Below are positions 1 to 12,315 of a stretch of 64,000 bases of DNA, piece by piece (positions within the stretch are counted from its first letter, which is position 1; every line of letters starts with the position of its first letter). A program made the translations under genes and the position numbers. This DNA comes from Pseudorasbora parva (taxonomy: Eukaryota; Chordata; Actinopteri; Cypriniformes; Gobionidae): positions 43,191,054 through 43,255,053 of the forward strand of contig NC_090172.1 of the NCBI RefSeq assembly GCF_024679245.1. The letters run 5' to 3'. The notes below the pieces were generated by a model that saw only the letters and a list, made by a program, of their open reading frames with translations, did not search any database and was not told the origin of the DNA.

Positions 1-444
1 CTCTTTCCCAGCATTCAACCATTCAGCATCGAGCATGCTTTTTTGCTATAGTTTGCAGGCACCCTCATAGGTCATCTGAACTCAACCAAAAATCTCTGAG
101 CTAACAGCACAGACAGAGAATAGTCGGAACAGCACACAAACTCTTAAAGCACTGTATGCTTCCCTGTATACTTACCAAAGTGTAAGACTTCCTCAAGAGC
201 AGTTCACCCACCCCTAGAGTCAACAACATACTAGTTCAAAGCATAATGGTGAAAATGTAAGCATTGACTTCCATTATCTCTCTCTCTCACCCTGACTCTC
301 ACACACACTCTATTTTATTTTAAGTTTGCAGTGGCAAAGTGCTGGCAGGTCAGGGACAATAACCAGGCCACAAATTCTGGCCTTGCCACAGGAGTTTTTA
401 AATCAGCGCTGCACTGACCCAATGAGCTCTCTCAGAGTTATCTG

Positions 445-445
<1 letters not shown>
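1..445. other. Left-edge non-coding stretch
   Basis: No coding, RNA or repeat signature was recognised apart from short CT- and AC-rich runs near 276-310. If the exon at 20767-20793 is real, this is first-intron sequence. Confidence 0.5.
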
Positions 446-493
<48 letters not shown>

Positions 494-498
494 CACAA
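446..498. repeat. (CA)n microsatellite
   Basis: About 26 CA units with one CG interruption near 487. A CT-rich run (538-570) and an A-rich run (595-622) follow. Open frames across it encode only His-Thr or Val-Cys repeats and are artefacts. Confidence 0.95.
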
Positions 499-1883
499 AA
501 CCACAGGGCAGGAATGTGCTGATAAGAAGCCAAGGCTCTTCACACTCTCTTTCTCTCTCATTCTCTCTCTTACTGGGCTTTGATGATGTTTGTCCAAAAA
601 AAAAAAGAAAAGAAAAGAAAACAAAAATTAAACTCTCCAATTTGTTAATCATTAAAGGATGAAGTAGGGGTGGGCGATATCTCGATATTTAAAATATATC
701 GAGATATTTTTTTAACTCTATATGGATTTGGACATATCGTATATATCGATGTTGTTTATATTTAATTCTGATTCCGTCACTTTGCTTGTTTGCCTTCTCT
801 GTGCTGTGCTCGCGCGCCTCCTGCCTCATTGCTTTTGTTCCCCCTCTCCTCGCGTGTTGTCTCATTGAACACGGCGGCGTCCGCAACCAGGTTAGGATTA
901 GTTATCATGTTGACAAGCGTGTGTTGTTTAAGACTTAGTTTAGAGACCACGAATTTCCTTCTAACACAACTACTTGCTAAAATTCATAAAGAAATATTAA
1001 TGTTCATCATAGTTCAAATCGCAAGTTTCACCCACAGTAAGGTGATTGACACTATTGATGCGAGACGCACTGACAGCCGCAATCATGTCAGTTTATGATT
1101 TGTGTCTAACTGATCGCATGGTTTTCGGTTTAAATGTCAAAATGATCGCATATTATTTGAAAACATTAAAAAAATTATTGCAATATCATTATTATTATAT
1201 TGTCAGCTTTATCACGTGATTATGATGAAAAGGTCTATTCATGTTTTAACCAAGAGGGAAAAACGCGACATCCTGGGTGTCCTGAGACACAGTGCTCTTC
1301 TGTAAGTTGTACTGTATCATATAGCCTACCTTGTGACATTCATATTTCGTTCCGTAACTGGAAAAGAAGGGAAGCTCGCCTCATGTGTAGCCTACATGAT
1401 CCGCATTATGAGGCGCTCAGTAACTCTTTAGTAAAGAGCACGACATCTAGCCTACTGTTTGAATTTTGATACAAATTTAACAGAAACTGGTGTTATGAAA
1501 AAATCTGTTTATTTATATCTCAGTCATGCCCCCATCTTTCTCCAAAATGCTTACTGTTTACTTTAACTGTAAAAAGGGGAGTCTGATTCATCTTTTGAAA
1601 GCATGAAATGAATTAAAAGAAGGCTACATGTATTATTTATTTTCTTTTACAGTTAAATTATTATTATTTATGTAATCAGGGAGTTTTTTTTATGTCAAAA
1701 GCACTTTTTTCCTACATGAACTGACTACCTCTTTGCACTTCAATAAAATAAAAAAAGACTATGATATTTGGCATATTTGTTTTTGCTGTAGTTTTTGGGG
1801 GGTTATTTTTCCTGTAAAGATATCAAGATATATATCGTATATCGAGATTTAGCAAAATATATCGAGACATTTTTTGCTCCATA

Positions 1884-3576
1884 TAATAATAATAAATAAT
1901 AATAATAATAAATTTTATTTATAATGCACTTTATATTAAACAAAATCTCAAAGTGCTACAGAATTTAAAAACAAAAACAAAACAATCAACAACAATAAAT
2001 AAATAAAACCGAAAAATAAAATAAAATAAATTAAACAAGTAGCAAGTCAATTAAAAGTCAATTAAAAGCTCTGCTAAAAAGGTGGGTTTTAAGACCACGC
2101 TTAAAAGTATCTATAGTCTGTGGAGTCCGCAGGTGGTCAGGGAGAGCATTCCACAGACTGGGGGCTGCAGAGCAGAAGGCCCGATCCCCCATAGTACGGA
2201 GATTGGCTGTTGGAGTTTTGAGGCGATACAGCGAAACAGAGCGGAGGTTACGAGTGGCTGTTTGTGTGGTGAGGAGTTCCTTGAGATAGGAGGGAGCATC
2301 ACCATGGATGCACTGGTGGGTAAGGAGAGAGATCTTGTACTCGATCCTGAACGACACAGGAAGCCAGTGGAGTGATTTTAGAATGGGGGTGATATGGTCG
2401 TATTTGCGCACCCTCATGAGGATCCTAGCAGCGCTGTTCTGAATACACTGCAGCCTCTGGAGATTTTTGCTAGGGATGCCAATAAGGAGCGCATTGCAGT
2501 AGTCCAGCCTGGAGGAGATAAAGGCATGGACAAGCTTCTCCGCATCAGCCAGCGATAGAATGGGACGAAGTTTGGCAATGTTTCTGAGGTGGAAGAAGGA
2601 GGTCTTACACAGGTGTTTGATGTGCGCTTCAAAAGTAAGCTGTGATTCCATTCTGACCCCCAGATTCGTGACTGAAGTGGAAAGAGGAATGACCTGATCA
2701 GAGAAAGCAATGCTGGTGATAACGAACTTCTGGACCTGAAGTGGAGTGCCGACTAGGATAGCTTCAGTTTTGGAGCTGTTTAGCTGCAGAAAGTTTTGCT
2801 TCATCCACGCCTTTATCTCATCCAGGCAAGTGATCAAAGTGGATGGTGTGAGGTCAGCAGAGGGAGATGAACTTGTCCTAAAGTAAAGTTGAGTGTCATC
2901 AGCATAGCAGTGAAAAGAAATCCCATGCCGGTTGATGAGACGGCCAAGGGGGAGCATGTAGAGTATGAACAGGGTGGGTCCGAGCACAGAGCCTTGAGGG
3001 ACACCGCAGGTGACATTGTGTGACAGGGATGTAGCTTCTCCTAACGCAACATATTCAGTTCTCCCAGTGAGATAAGAAGAAAACCAGTTGTGGACCGAGT
3101 CAGAGAGACCAATGGTGGAATGTAAACGGTGAAGGAGGATGTTATGGTCAACTGTATCGAAAGCTGCAGTTAAGTCCAGGAGGATGAGAAGGGATGGGGA
3201 ACCAGCATCTGCCGCCATCAAAAGATCGTTTGTGACCCTGACCAAAGCTGTTTCTGTGCTGTGTCCTGAGCGGAAACCAGACTGAAATTTCTCATAAAGA
3301 TGGTTATGCTCCAAATGGACCTGAAGCTGTGCAGCAACAACTTTTTCCAGCACCTTAGAGAGGTATGGGAGGTTGGAGATGGGCCTGTAGTTGTCCTTAA
3401 CATCTGGGTCTAAAGTAGGTTTTTTCAGAAGTGGTCTGATGATAGCAGTTTTAAGAGATGAAGGAACATGGCCAGCCTGGAGGGAATTATTAATAATCTT
3501 GGTAATGAATGGACTTAAGACACTGAGGTTAGATTTTACCAAGGCTGTAGGAAAAGGATCCAGTGCACAGGTGGAT
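1884..3576 (-). mobile_element. 5'-truncated L2-clade (CR1 superfamily) LINE
   Basis: A minus-strand non-LTR retrotransposon. The 3' end lies at about 1884-1911, where an (ATT)n-like tail follows an untranslated region containing the GCACTTTGAGATTTTG-type sequence usual in L2 3' ends. Coding sequence runs from 2058 to about 3575, where the element stops inside its protein, as expected of incomplete reverse transcription. It is inserted about 16 bp from the right end of the hAT element 665-3594. The duplication at this insertion is short and ambiguous (ATAT on both sides). Clade assignment rests on the RT motifs and the C terminus, not on a search. Confidence 0.85.
2058..3575 (-). CDS. LINE ORF2 fragment: reverse transcriptase (partial, open)
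   Basis: This is the C-terminal part of an L2-like ORF2 protein, which copies the element's own RNA into DNA at a nicked chromosomal target. The frame is open without a stop for about 505 codons. From the TTG codon at 3542 it is 494 codons; 11 further in-frame codons extend to the truncation point, so no true start codon is present. Counted from 3542, RT motifs are NYRPISNLP (51-59), the metal-binding block DLTAAFDTVDH (123-133), GVPQGSVLGP (180-189) and the catalytic YADD (213-216). The C terminus has the L2-type pattern ending LKTHLFSRAFN. The N-terminal endonuclease domain is missing, so it cannot be autonomous. The lack of stops suggests fairly recent insertion. Frames on the opposite strand are shadows. 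Confidence 0.9.
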   Translation of the reverse strand, partial: STCALDPFPTALVKSNLSVLSPFITKIINNSLQAGHVPSSLKTAIIRPLLKKPTLDPDVKDNYRPISNLPYLSKVLEKVVAAQLQVHLEHNHLYEKFQSGFRSGHSTETALVRVTNDLLMAADAGSPSLLILLDLTAAFDTVDHNILLHRLHSTIGLSDSVHNWFSSYLTGRTEYVALGEATSLSHNVTCGVPQGSVLGPTLFILYMLPLGRLINRHGISFHCYADDTQLYFRTSSSPSADLTPSTLITCLDEIKAWMKQNFLQLNSSKTEAILVGTPLQVQKFVITSIAFSDQVIPLSTSVTNLGVRMESQLTFEAHIKHLCKTSFFHLRNIAKLRPILSLADAEKLVHAFISSRLDYCNALLIGIPSKNLQRLQCIQNSAARILMRVRKYDHITPILKSLHWLPVSFRIEYKISLLTHQCIHGDAPSYLKELLTTQTATRNLRSVSLYRLKTPTANLRTMGDRAFCSAAPSLWNALPDHLRTPQTIDTFKRGLKTHLFSRAFN

Positions 3577-3602
3577 GAATATCACCCAGCCCTAGGATGA
3601 AG

Positions 3603-4402
3603 CCATCATTTAAACCTACAATCTTGAAAATGAATGCTGAATATCAGAATCAGTAATAGAAAGATAATTATTGCAAAGCATGTTCACACACAAGGAATTC
3701 GTTTTGGTGACAGAAAAAGCTTTCAGTAGCAACAATAAATAGATGTAAAATAAAATAAAGATATGTGAACAAGATATAAATGTGTGTATATGCAGTAGTG
3801 TAAAAGTCTTAGACATGTAAGTATTTTCAGTTATTTATATATTTTGTTGCAGTGTATCAGTAGGAAATATCAGTTCACATTTCCAAACATTCCTTTTGCC
3901 ATTAATTGTAATAATCCAGTAAGATGCACGAGAGACAGACTAAATCTAGAAAGAACTGTGGCAACGTCGCTAAGACACTTGAAGAAACCTGTGGAGCATA
4001 TCGGCTATTATCAGACTCCTCGTGCATACAAAAATCTCTCCAGATTATTACAATTAATTGCAATTTAAATGTTTGGAACTGTAAATTGAAATTTCTACTG
4101 ACAGTAGATTCTCTTCACTGATCCGAAGTGCAAAAGGTGGTGAGAGGGGGTTTACTGGAGGTGTTAATGGTTATGCAGATATACCGTCAGAGTGTGTGTG
4201 AGACAAGGTTTTTCAGACCTTCATTAAAACTCATTCAGGTCATCAACCAGTTGGTGATTTGACATGCTGGATATATTTATATATATATAAATATATATAT
4301 TTTGGGCCTTTCCACACTGATGCTGGGTCATTGGCTGAAAACGGTTTTCTTTTTCAACTTTCCAGAGTATTTTTTCAAAGTTTCTCTAATCTCCTATGTC
4401 AA
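3603..4402. other. Non-coding stretch, nothing recognised
   Basis: AT-rich sequence with a short self-complementary AT run near 4271-4302. No gene or repeat family was recognised. Confidence 0.5.
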
Positions 4403-5133
4403 TGGGTGTGTTTAAATGCACATTCTTAGCCTAGCCTAATATGCCTAATAAGCCGACAATGAACATGGTCATATAAACGCGGTAACCAGTTTTATTTTAT
4501 TTTATTTTTTAATCGGAGTTAAAGTGGTTTATGCTTACTATGTTTATGCTTATGACCATAAACGGCATAAGCATAAACCAGTCGGGACATGTTTTTTGCT
4601 TTTTACCCAGATTTCTCGCAGCATGTAAACGCATTAACCTGCTTTCTGTCGGCTTATTGAAGTGCGCATGCGCAATAGGTGACAAAAATGCATACTTAGA
4701 GCAGATTTAAATGCATCCAGACAGAGCGAGCTAGCATTTTGCATGAAATAAGGACACATATCACAGATGCATACTCTTTTAAGAAATGTTCTCATCTCAT
4801 GCAGCAGAAGTAGAAGAGCTTCAGTCAAAACGCTGAATAAATGCATGCAGAATGAGGGATAATATGAGCCATGAATCTCCCACTGACACGTTGCAAGCTT
4901 TATTTAACATCACAACTGACGTAACATTTGGAATACTCCTATAGTCAGATACGGACATTATTATTTTTGACGTCACTACAAGGAAATAACCCTGTTTATT
5001 AATAAAGTCATGTAAACTCGGATTACTTGAGTTGTCAGTTTACTGGTTTTCCATGTAAACAGGGAAAACTGGTTATTTCAATAAGCAGATATTTGTGAGT
5101 TACCTGCTTACTTGTGTGCTTTTACACACTTAA
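4403..5133. mobile_element. Palindromic MITE-like element
   Basis: The left end, GTGTGTTTAAATGCACA (4407-4423), is echoed in inverted orientation by the right end near 5115-5131 (minus-strand GTGTGTAAAAGCACACA). The interior has repeated TGTAAAC/GTTTACA-type blocks in both orientations (for example near 4624, 5014 and 5053). No transposase frame exists. The flanks TATGTCAA and TATGTTTT agree at only 5 of 8 positions, so the superfamily is left open. Confidence 0.5.
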
Positions 5134-5894
5134 TATGTTTTTGGCCTGATTACACAAGACTCTGTCTCCACTTTTGTAGGCATCATCTTTAGCCTGATGA
5201 AGCTTGTCCACTTTCGACCACTTCCAGAGGTAGTCAAAAATGCATTTGACCCGATTGCTTTCGTAGCGTAGATATGTGGTTGAATGTGTTCGAACAACCA
5301 CAAAAGACTGCTCACTGAATGTGTAAAAATTATAGGAAGCACACTAACCAGACAGGATTTAAACTTTGTTTGGTGGAGACACAAGTTTGGTTTGACGAAA
5401 AAGTACCAAGCAGGCTTGCAGTTACTTTCTGCTTCATTGGTCAATCTCTTTAAAGTACATCAACAGATGGATACTATGTAGTGTAGGTCTAAAGCCGCGC
5501 TGTAAGAGTCCGAGATTGACCAACGCGCCAGTTCTCTTCCTACGTTTCTGCGTCTTGGAGCACTTGGGTGGTGTTTAGTGCCAAATGTTCAGTAGTTCAT
5601 CCCTGGTGAAACTGATTGCATAAGAAAATCAAAAGGACAACCTAACAAAAACAGAAACAACTGGAGAGCTCCACAATGAGGTGGCCAGCCACAGCACCAT
5701 CTTGGTTAAGCAGCAATATATATGCTATAATGCTGTTAATAATTTATTAAAAACAAAATAAATCTTTAGCTTTGCTACTCACAGTCTGAGTTTGCTTTAA
5801 ATTTGTTTACTGGTTTTGTTCATCTTGGAACATTATTAAAGAGTCTTTATGCTTTGTGTTATATTTGTTATATTTTTGGGAAGGGCTGACTTTG
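5134..5894. other. Probable old repeat, unclassified
   Basis: No gene is seen. The stretch 5150-5560 contains several CpGs and reads like the interior of a decayed DNA transposon, but no end or duplication could be paired. 5560-5890 is unremarkable. Confidence 0.3.
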
Positions 5895-6215
5895 ATCAAA
5901 AATACAATAAAAACAGTAATATTGTGAAATATCTTAATGTGAAATAAAATTGATGCAAAGCAGCCTAAGCTTCATTGTCACATGATCCTTCAGAAATGAT
6001 TATAATATGCCAGTTCAGTGCTCAAGAAACATTTCTTGTTATTATCAATGTTGAAAACAGTTGTGCCGCTAAACATTTTAGTGAATGTTGTTCTCAAGAT
6101 TTTTTAAATCAAGAAGTCTTTGATAATCCTTCTTACATTATAAACGTCTTTTGAAAAATTGGATGCATCGTTGCTGAATAAAAGTATAACTCTTTTAAAG
6201 AAATATGTTATTGAC
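5895..6215 (+). repeat. Cyprinid interspersed repeat copy (ACTACCATTCAAAAGTTTGG family)
   Basis: Contains the family's characteristic order of blocks: GATCAAAAATACA, AACAGTAATATTGTGAAATA, GTCACATGATCCTTCAGAAA, ATCAATGTTGAAAACAG, and a terminal GATGCATCGTTGCTGAATAA (compare 25446-25905, 39715-40075 and 59480-59905). No coding capacity. Its left end is not preserved. Confidence 0.8.
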
Positions 6216-7104
6216 ACCAAACTTTTGATCAGAAGTAAATGCTAATAAATGAACAGGAGCAAAAAACAAAAGAAATATCTTTAAACAAAAGAAAGTCACT
6301 AGAGAAGGCTGATTTACTGTATAGGTTCTAGCTGCACATGACAGTCACAATGTTAAGTTTGAATACAGGAGGAGATGGTCTCATTTATTAGATCATGTGT
6401 GGTTGCGCAATGTCCATGTTCTGAGCCCTGTGCTGATGACTGAAATGAGGTTGTTCCCACACAACTGAATTCCATAGCCAGTGTCTGTGATGCAAAAACA
6501 CACACATGCAGAAACACAATGAAGTGTAACTGTACAAAAACAGCCTCATTCAGCAGGGGGTGCCTTTGTCAGGGTGTGTGTAAGAGAGAAAGTGAAAGAA
6601 AGAGAAACAAAGAGAGGACAGGGGGAAAATGATGAGTGAGAGCAGAAAGAGGGGGATAAATAGGACACCTTGGTGCTGCTTATATCCCAAACCTACAGAA
6701 ACCCCAGTCTCCCCGGACAGGCCTCCCAGCCGAGGGTCACGTGACCAGTTCGAACTCACTCAAAGGAATTCCCAAGCTCTTACAGCCGGCATTCTGCACC
6801 ACAATGCCTGTTCTGTGGCCCAAGATAGACAGTCAGAGAGTTAATGAGGTGCAGCTAACACTAGATTAATTTCCTTCACCACGGCAGTATATAATTAATA
6901 TCCAGGATTAATTATGGGCTCCCCTCTATATAATAATATATAGTTTATATGTAATAGTCCATATAATTATATAGTAAAATATTATTACTCAAATATTTAC
7001 ACTGTGAAATGCTAACCCTTTCCTCGATTTGGGTTGGAAACCCGATCACTCTTTCTGGGTTTACTTTGAGATAATGACCAGCTGACTGTCCATTATCCCT
7101 TACA
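6216..7104. other. Non-coding stretch, nothing firm
   Basis: No gene was recognised. A run of AT-rich palindromic sequence lies at 6885-6985 and a short purine-rich run at 6585-6625. Confidence 0.45.
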
Positions 7105-7320
7105 TGCACTACCATTCAAAAGTTTGGTGACAGTGAAAAAAATGAAATGAACATGAAAGTTTTTATTCAGCAATGATGCATTCAGTTGACAAATAAAAAT
7201 GACAATAAAATACATTTATAAATAATTATATATATTAAAAAAATGCTGTTCAAATAAAATAATCTATTCATCAAAGAATCCTGAAAAATGTATACATGGT
7301 ATTGTATTTTAGTTTTTACT
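7105..7320 (-). repeat. Cyprinid interspersed repeat, partial copy
   Basis: Starts ACTACCATTCAAAAGTTTGG at about 7108 and continues with the family's reverse-orientation blocks (AGCAATGATGCATTCA near 7170, TTCATCAAAGAATCCTGAAA near 7269). It breaks off before the central blocks. Confidence 0.7.
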
Positions 7321-9479
7321 ACAAAAAAAAATAAGTTAAAAAGGCCACACAATGATTGTGTAAACTTTACTTTAATTACCATTGTGTGACAAAAATAGCA
7401 TGCAAGAAAATTGAGGGTTGCCCCTTGGAAACTGATCATCTTGAACCAAGAACTGCAAACATCCGAGACTGGGGTGGAATAATTTCCTTTAGGCAAAAAG
7501 TTTGTGAAGTTTGTCTCAACACAAACTCAGTCTGTCTAGACTGAAGCAAAACAAAAATAAGATTGCATGAAACTAGACAGCTCATTATAAATCAACCAAG
7601 TCTGCAATGGAATGCCTGACTGCATATGCAATTTCTCTCTGTCTGAAATGCATTGAATTATAATTATCAATTATTTATAATATTAGGTATTTGTGGATTT
7701 CACATTCATTGTATTCATTATTTTAAATTATAGCTTACAGTTGTGGAATGAAAACCAGTTCAGAGTGGTCTAAAAATATAAAATAATTATTTTGGATATT
7801 AAAATATGTTTTTAAAACTATTGGTAAATCCCCTAAACATTATTTACACATACCGGTAGTTTTTAAGCATTTCATTTTGAGAAGGTTCTGTAAATTACCT
7901 GGTCATTCAGCTCACAAATCAATGGACACTTATGGAATCTTGTAACATCAATTTAGAAAGAAAGATAATGGAGAAAGGCAATACGCATTTTCAGCATTTG
8001 AAACCAGCAGAAAAAGCTGTTTTTTTCCCCAAAAAAACACTGTTAGCTTATGGGGCACAGCAAAAGTAGAGGAAATTGCTCAAGCGTTATCTTCAAAACA
8101 GCCTTCTAGAGTTTCCCAGCTCCATAAACACAGACTAGATCTCAGCTAAACTGCTTTGTGCCATGGACACAGCAAAGCTGAGATCAGTGGACCTTGGTCT
8201 GAGATGTCAGGCCTAATGGAAATCTGGACCGCCAACAGACACTGAGGAGCCAAGAAAAACCGCCCACTAAAAACATAAACAGAGTTAACTAAGAGAGCTT
8301 TACAACTTTGTGTGGCAGTGAGCTTGACAGGTACAGTATCTTAAAAGGAGTGATCGTTCTCTTTCAAGACCTTGCACTGACATAAAAACCACAACACCAC
8401 TAATCCACTGACTCATACACACAAACCAAACCTCCAAAAGAAGACCATCATTATCCCAACACTCTCACAATCTCCATTCCCACTAACACACCAAATCTAG
8501 CAGCGATGACTATCATTATCCACACACAATACAATAATAACAGACTATTATCAAATAAATACAGCCATCTCAGTCTCAGAGGTAAATAAATGCTGTGAGG
8601 TCTGTAATCTCTTCAAGCTCAGTCTGCATTTAGTCATCGCTTAAACAACAATTATACAGGGGGCAATATCATTGAAAATGATCCACCTTATCAATGTGAC
8701 TTACTCTATGGATCTGTTCAAGACACAGAACAAGATATGGCCAGCACCTGTATGAAATATTCAGCCAGTTCAAGCTGAGGTAACATGAAGGAATTTGGCA
8801 TGCTGAGTGAGCGTCTGGGTCATTGTAGCCCACAATCTCCTGTAGGGCTCTGTATTATCATGGTTGAGAGAAGAAGGCTCACTAAGACCCAACATGTGAT
8901 TCAGATTAAATCTGATTTTTTTCCCCCATTCTCTCAGCCATTGGTGGTATATCAAGTAGCACTGATAGACGTGATGGAAAATATCTTGGAAAAAACAGGA
9001 AAATATCTGCAGGAATCGGGGATGTCACTAACATTTATCTTAGTTATTGAGTAAAAGGACGATTATTTGGATGTTTAATCTGATCATTAGAATTAAAATA
9101 GATCATTAAAATTGGCCAAATGACATTTAATTCAAATGTTGACTTAATATTTAATATTTGGCCATTTCTTTACAATAGAAATGCTACAGCCACTTATTTC
9201 TTAAACAAAAACATGTGGACATCAAAACTCAGCGAGCGAGGGTTTAAACTTTTATTTTGAAATCGTGATGAACAGTTAGCCTCTTTAGAAACATATTATA
9301 ATAAGAAAATGACATGAACCCATTAAAAGTCTCTTATCAATTTTTTTTAAAGAAATCATTTAAATGATTCACCAGTCTCCCCCAATTAACAGTTTTCATT
9401 ACAGAGTGATTAAGAGATAAACTAATCAATAAACTCAAGCAACACACACCATATTGTAAAAAAGAAGAAGAAGAAAAAA
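7321..9479. other. Non-coding stretch, partly complex and single-copy in appearance
   Basis: No gene was found on either strand. 8030-8960 is higher-complexity sequence without recognisable repeats. 9060-9200 and 9240-9440 are AT-rich. Confidence 0.45.
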
Positions 9480-9638
9480 GTCTGCAATTTAAAATTTTCT
9501 AGTGACTGATCACATCTAAATTTTTCAGTTGGCCAAATTGAAATTTTGTGAATTGATGAATTTAATTAACAGAAATTCAATTCAGCCAACTGAAAAACTC
9601 AGATGTTATCAATCACTTGTAAATTTTCAATTGGAGAC
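9480..9638. repeat. Foldback hairpin (75-bp inverted repeat, 9-bp loop)
   Basis: The arm 9480-9554 is the imperfect reverse complement of 9564-9638, with about 62 of 75 positions pairing by eye, separated by 9 bases. TTTTTCAGTTGGC is one of the longest exact shared blocks. Probably a palindromic MITE core. A transcribed RNA would form a long hairpin. Confidence 0.75.
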
Positions 9639-9771
9639 CTGTTTTTTTTATTTTACAGTGCACACACACACACACTATGGCTGTGCCAATTGAATCATAT
9701 ACTTATACGTCAAATGTTTTTCCATTCATTTACATGATCATTATTTCAAGTGATTAAGTATAAATAAGTCC

Positions 9772-9772
<1 letters not shown>

Positions 9773-9811
<39 letters not shown>
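9773..9811. repeat. (AC)n microsatellite
   Basis: About 19 uninterrupted AC units; a shorter AC run lies at 9659-9674. Confidence 0.95.
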
Positions 9812-9815
<4 letters not shown>

Positions 9816-10017
9816 AAATAGTTGTCTAGATGGGAACATTACATACATTTCTACTGTTTTATGAATGCTATAACCTGGCCTTCCTAATCTTACATCCTAA
9901 CCTAACAAACAAATTACTTACTGTATACAATTTTTTACAAATGACAAAGTCCCCAAAAGGAGGGTTAATCAGATTAAGCTTCAGCTAGTTAAGTAGGTGT
10001 ACATGCACGTGAATACA

Positions 10018-10195
10018 CTAGGGCTGGATGATATGAAAAAAATTAAAAATCTTATCGATAACTGCCTTAAAAATACAGAGATATCTGACAACACTGCCAA
10101 TAAACACCTAAACACAAATCATGTTCAATTTGGCTGCACTTTATCTAGGCTAATGATAGCCCATGATTCATTTAGATTAATTTAAAAATTCAAAT
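10018..10195. mobile_element. hAT end fragment (GGGCTGGGCGATAT family)
   Basis: CTAGGGCTGGATGATATGAA at 10018-10037 matches the left end of the elements at 665 and 12316. No opposite end follows, so only a fragment is left and its right limit is uncertain. Confidence 0.55.
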
Positions 10196-11717
<1,522 letters not shown>

Positions 11718-12315
11718 ATTATGACATTATATTTTTATTTATAATCTCAGTAAACTCTTAGTTTTAAAATGTTAAAACTAGGCCTGTCGAGATAATATAT
11801 TAACAGCTAGGGATGCACCGGAAAAAAAATTATTGGCCGAAACCGAAAAAGAGGAAACCATGGCTGAAAACCGAAAACGGTGTTATTAGTAATTGAAACT
11901 AATAGTAACCATTGCATTTATGGCTATGACTGTGTAGCTTTACTAAAAATCAAGGCATTGCAATTGCATAAAAATTTTAAGTTTCAAATAATAAATCAAT
12001 TACAAATTATGCAAATATTTATTTAGCACATTGCAGCCATGCACAGTATAAAATTAAATTCAAACTAAAATGTTTAACTTGACCTCACTCATGTAATTAA
12101 ATAATAATGTACAGGCCTACTGGCCTGCAGAAAGGTACAGAAATGTAATAAAGTAATCAAATGTAAAATAACAGCATATTTAACTGTTTAAATTAAAGAT
12201 TAATTCTTATTAAACATACAAAAGCTATTCAGTCAAGAGCAGTGAGTGGTGTCCTTATCATTTGTTTGACATTAAACAGACAGCAGTAAAGGCTACTGTC
12301 CCTTTAAGACCTAAT

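Larger units (their letters stand above)
665..3594. mobile_element. hAT-type element with 8-bp TSD, host of an L2 LINE
   Basis: The left end starts TAGGGGTGGGCGATAT (665-680) and the right end is its near-perfect inverted match, TAGGGCTGGGTGATAT read on the minus strand (3579-3594), with 14 of 16 bases identical. The flanks 657-664 and 3595-3602 are the same octamer, GGATGAAG, as expected of hAT insertion. Removing the nested LINE (about 1884-3576) leaves an element of about 1.2 kb with no transposase frame, so it is non-autonomous. Its ends are rich in CGATAT motifs and belong to the GGGCTGGGCGATAT family also seen at 10018 and 12316. Unknown: the autonomous partner. Confidence 0.85.

Noticed and set aside
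2082..2375. 97-codon plus-strand frame
   Set aside because: Shadow of the minus-strand LINE RT gene.
4395..5141. 8-bp duplication of the palindromic MITE (TATGTCAA/TATGTTTT)
   Set aside because: Only 5 of 8 positions agree, so hAT assignment is not claimed.
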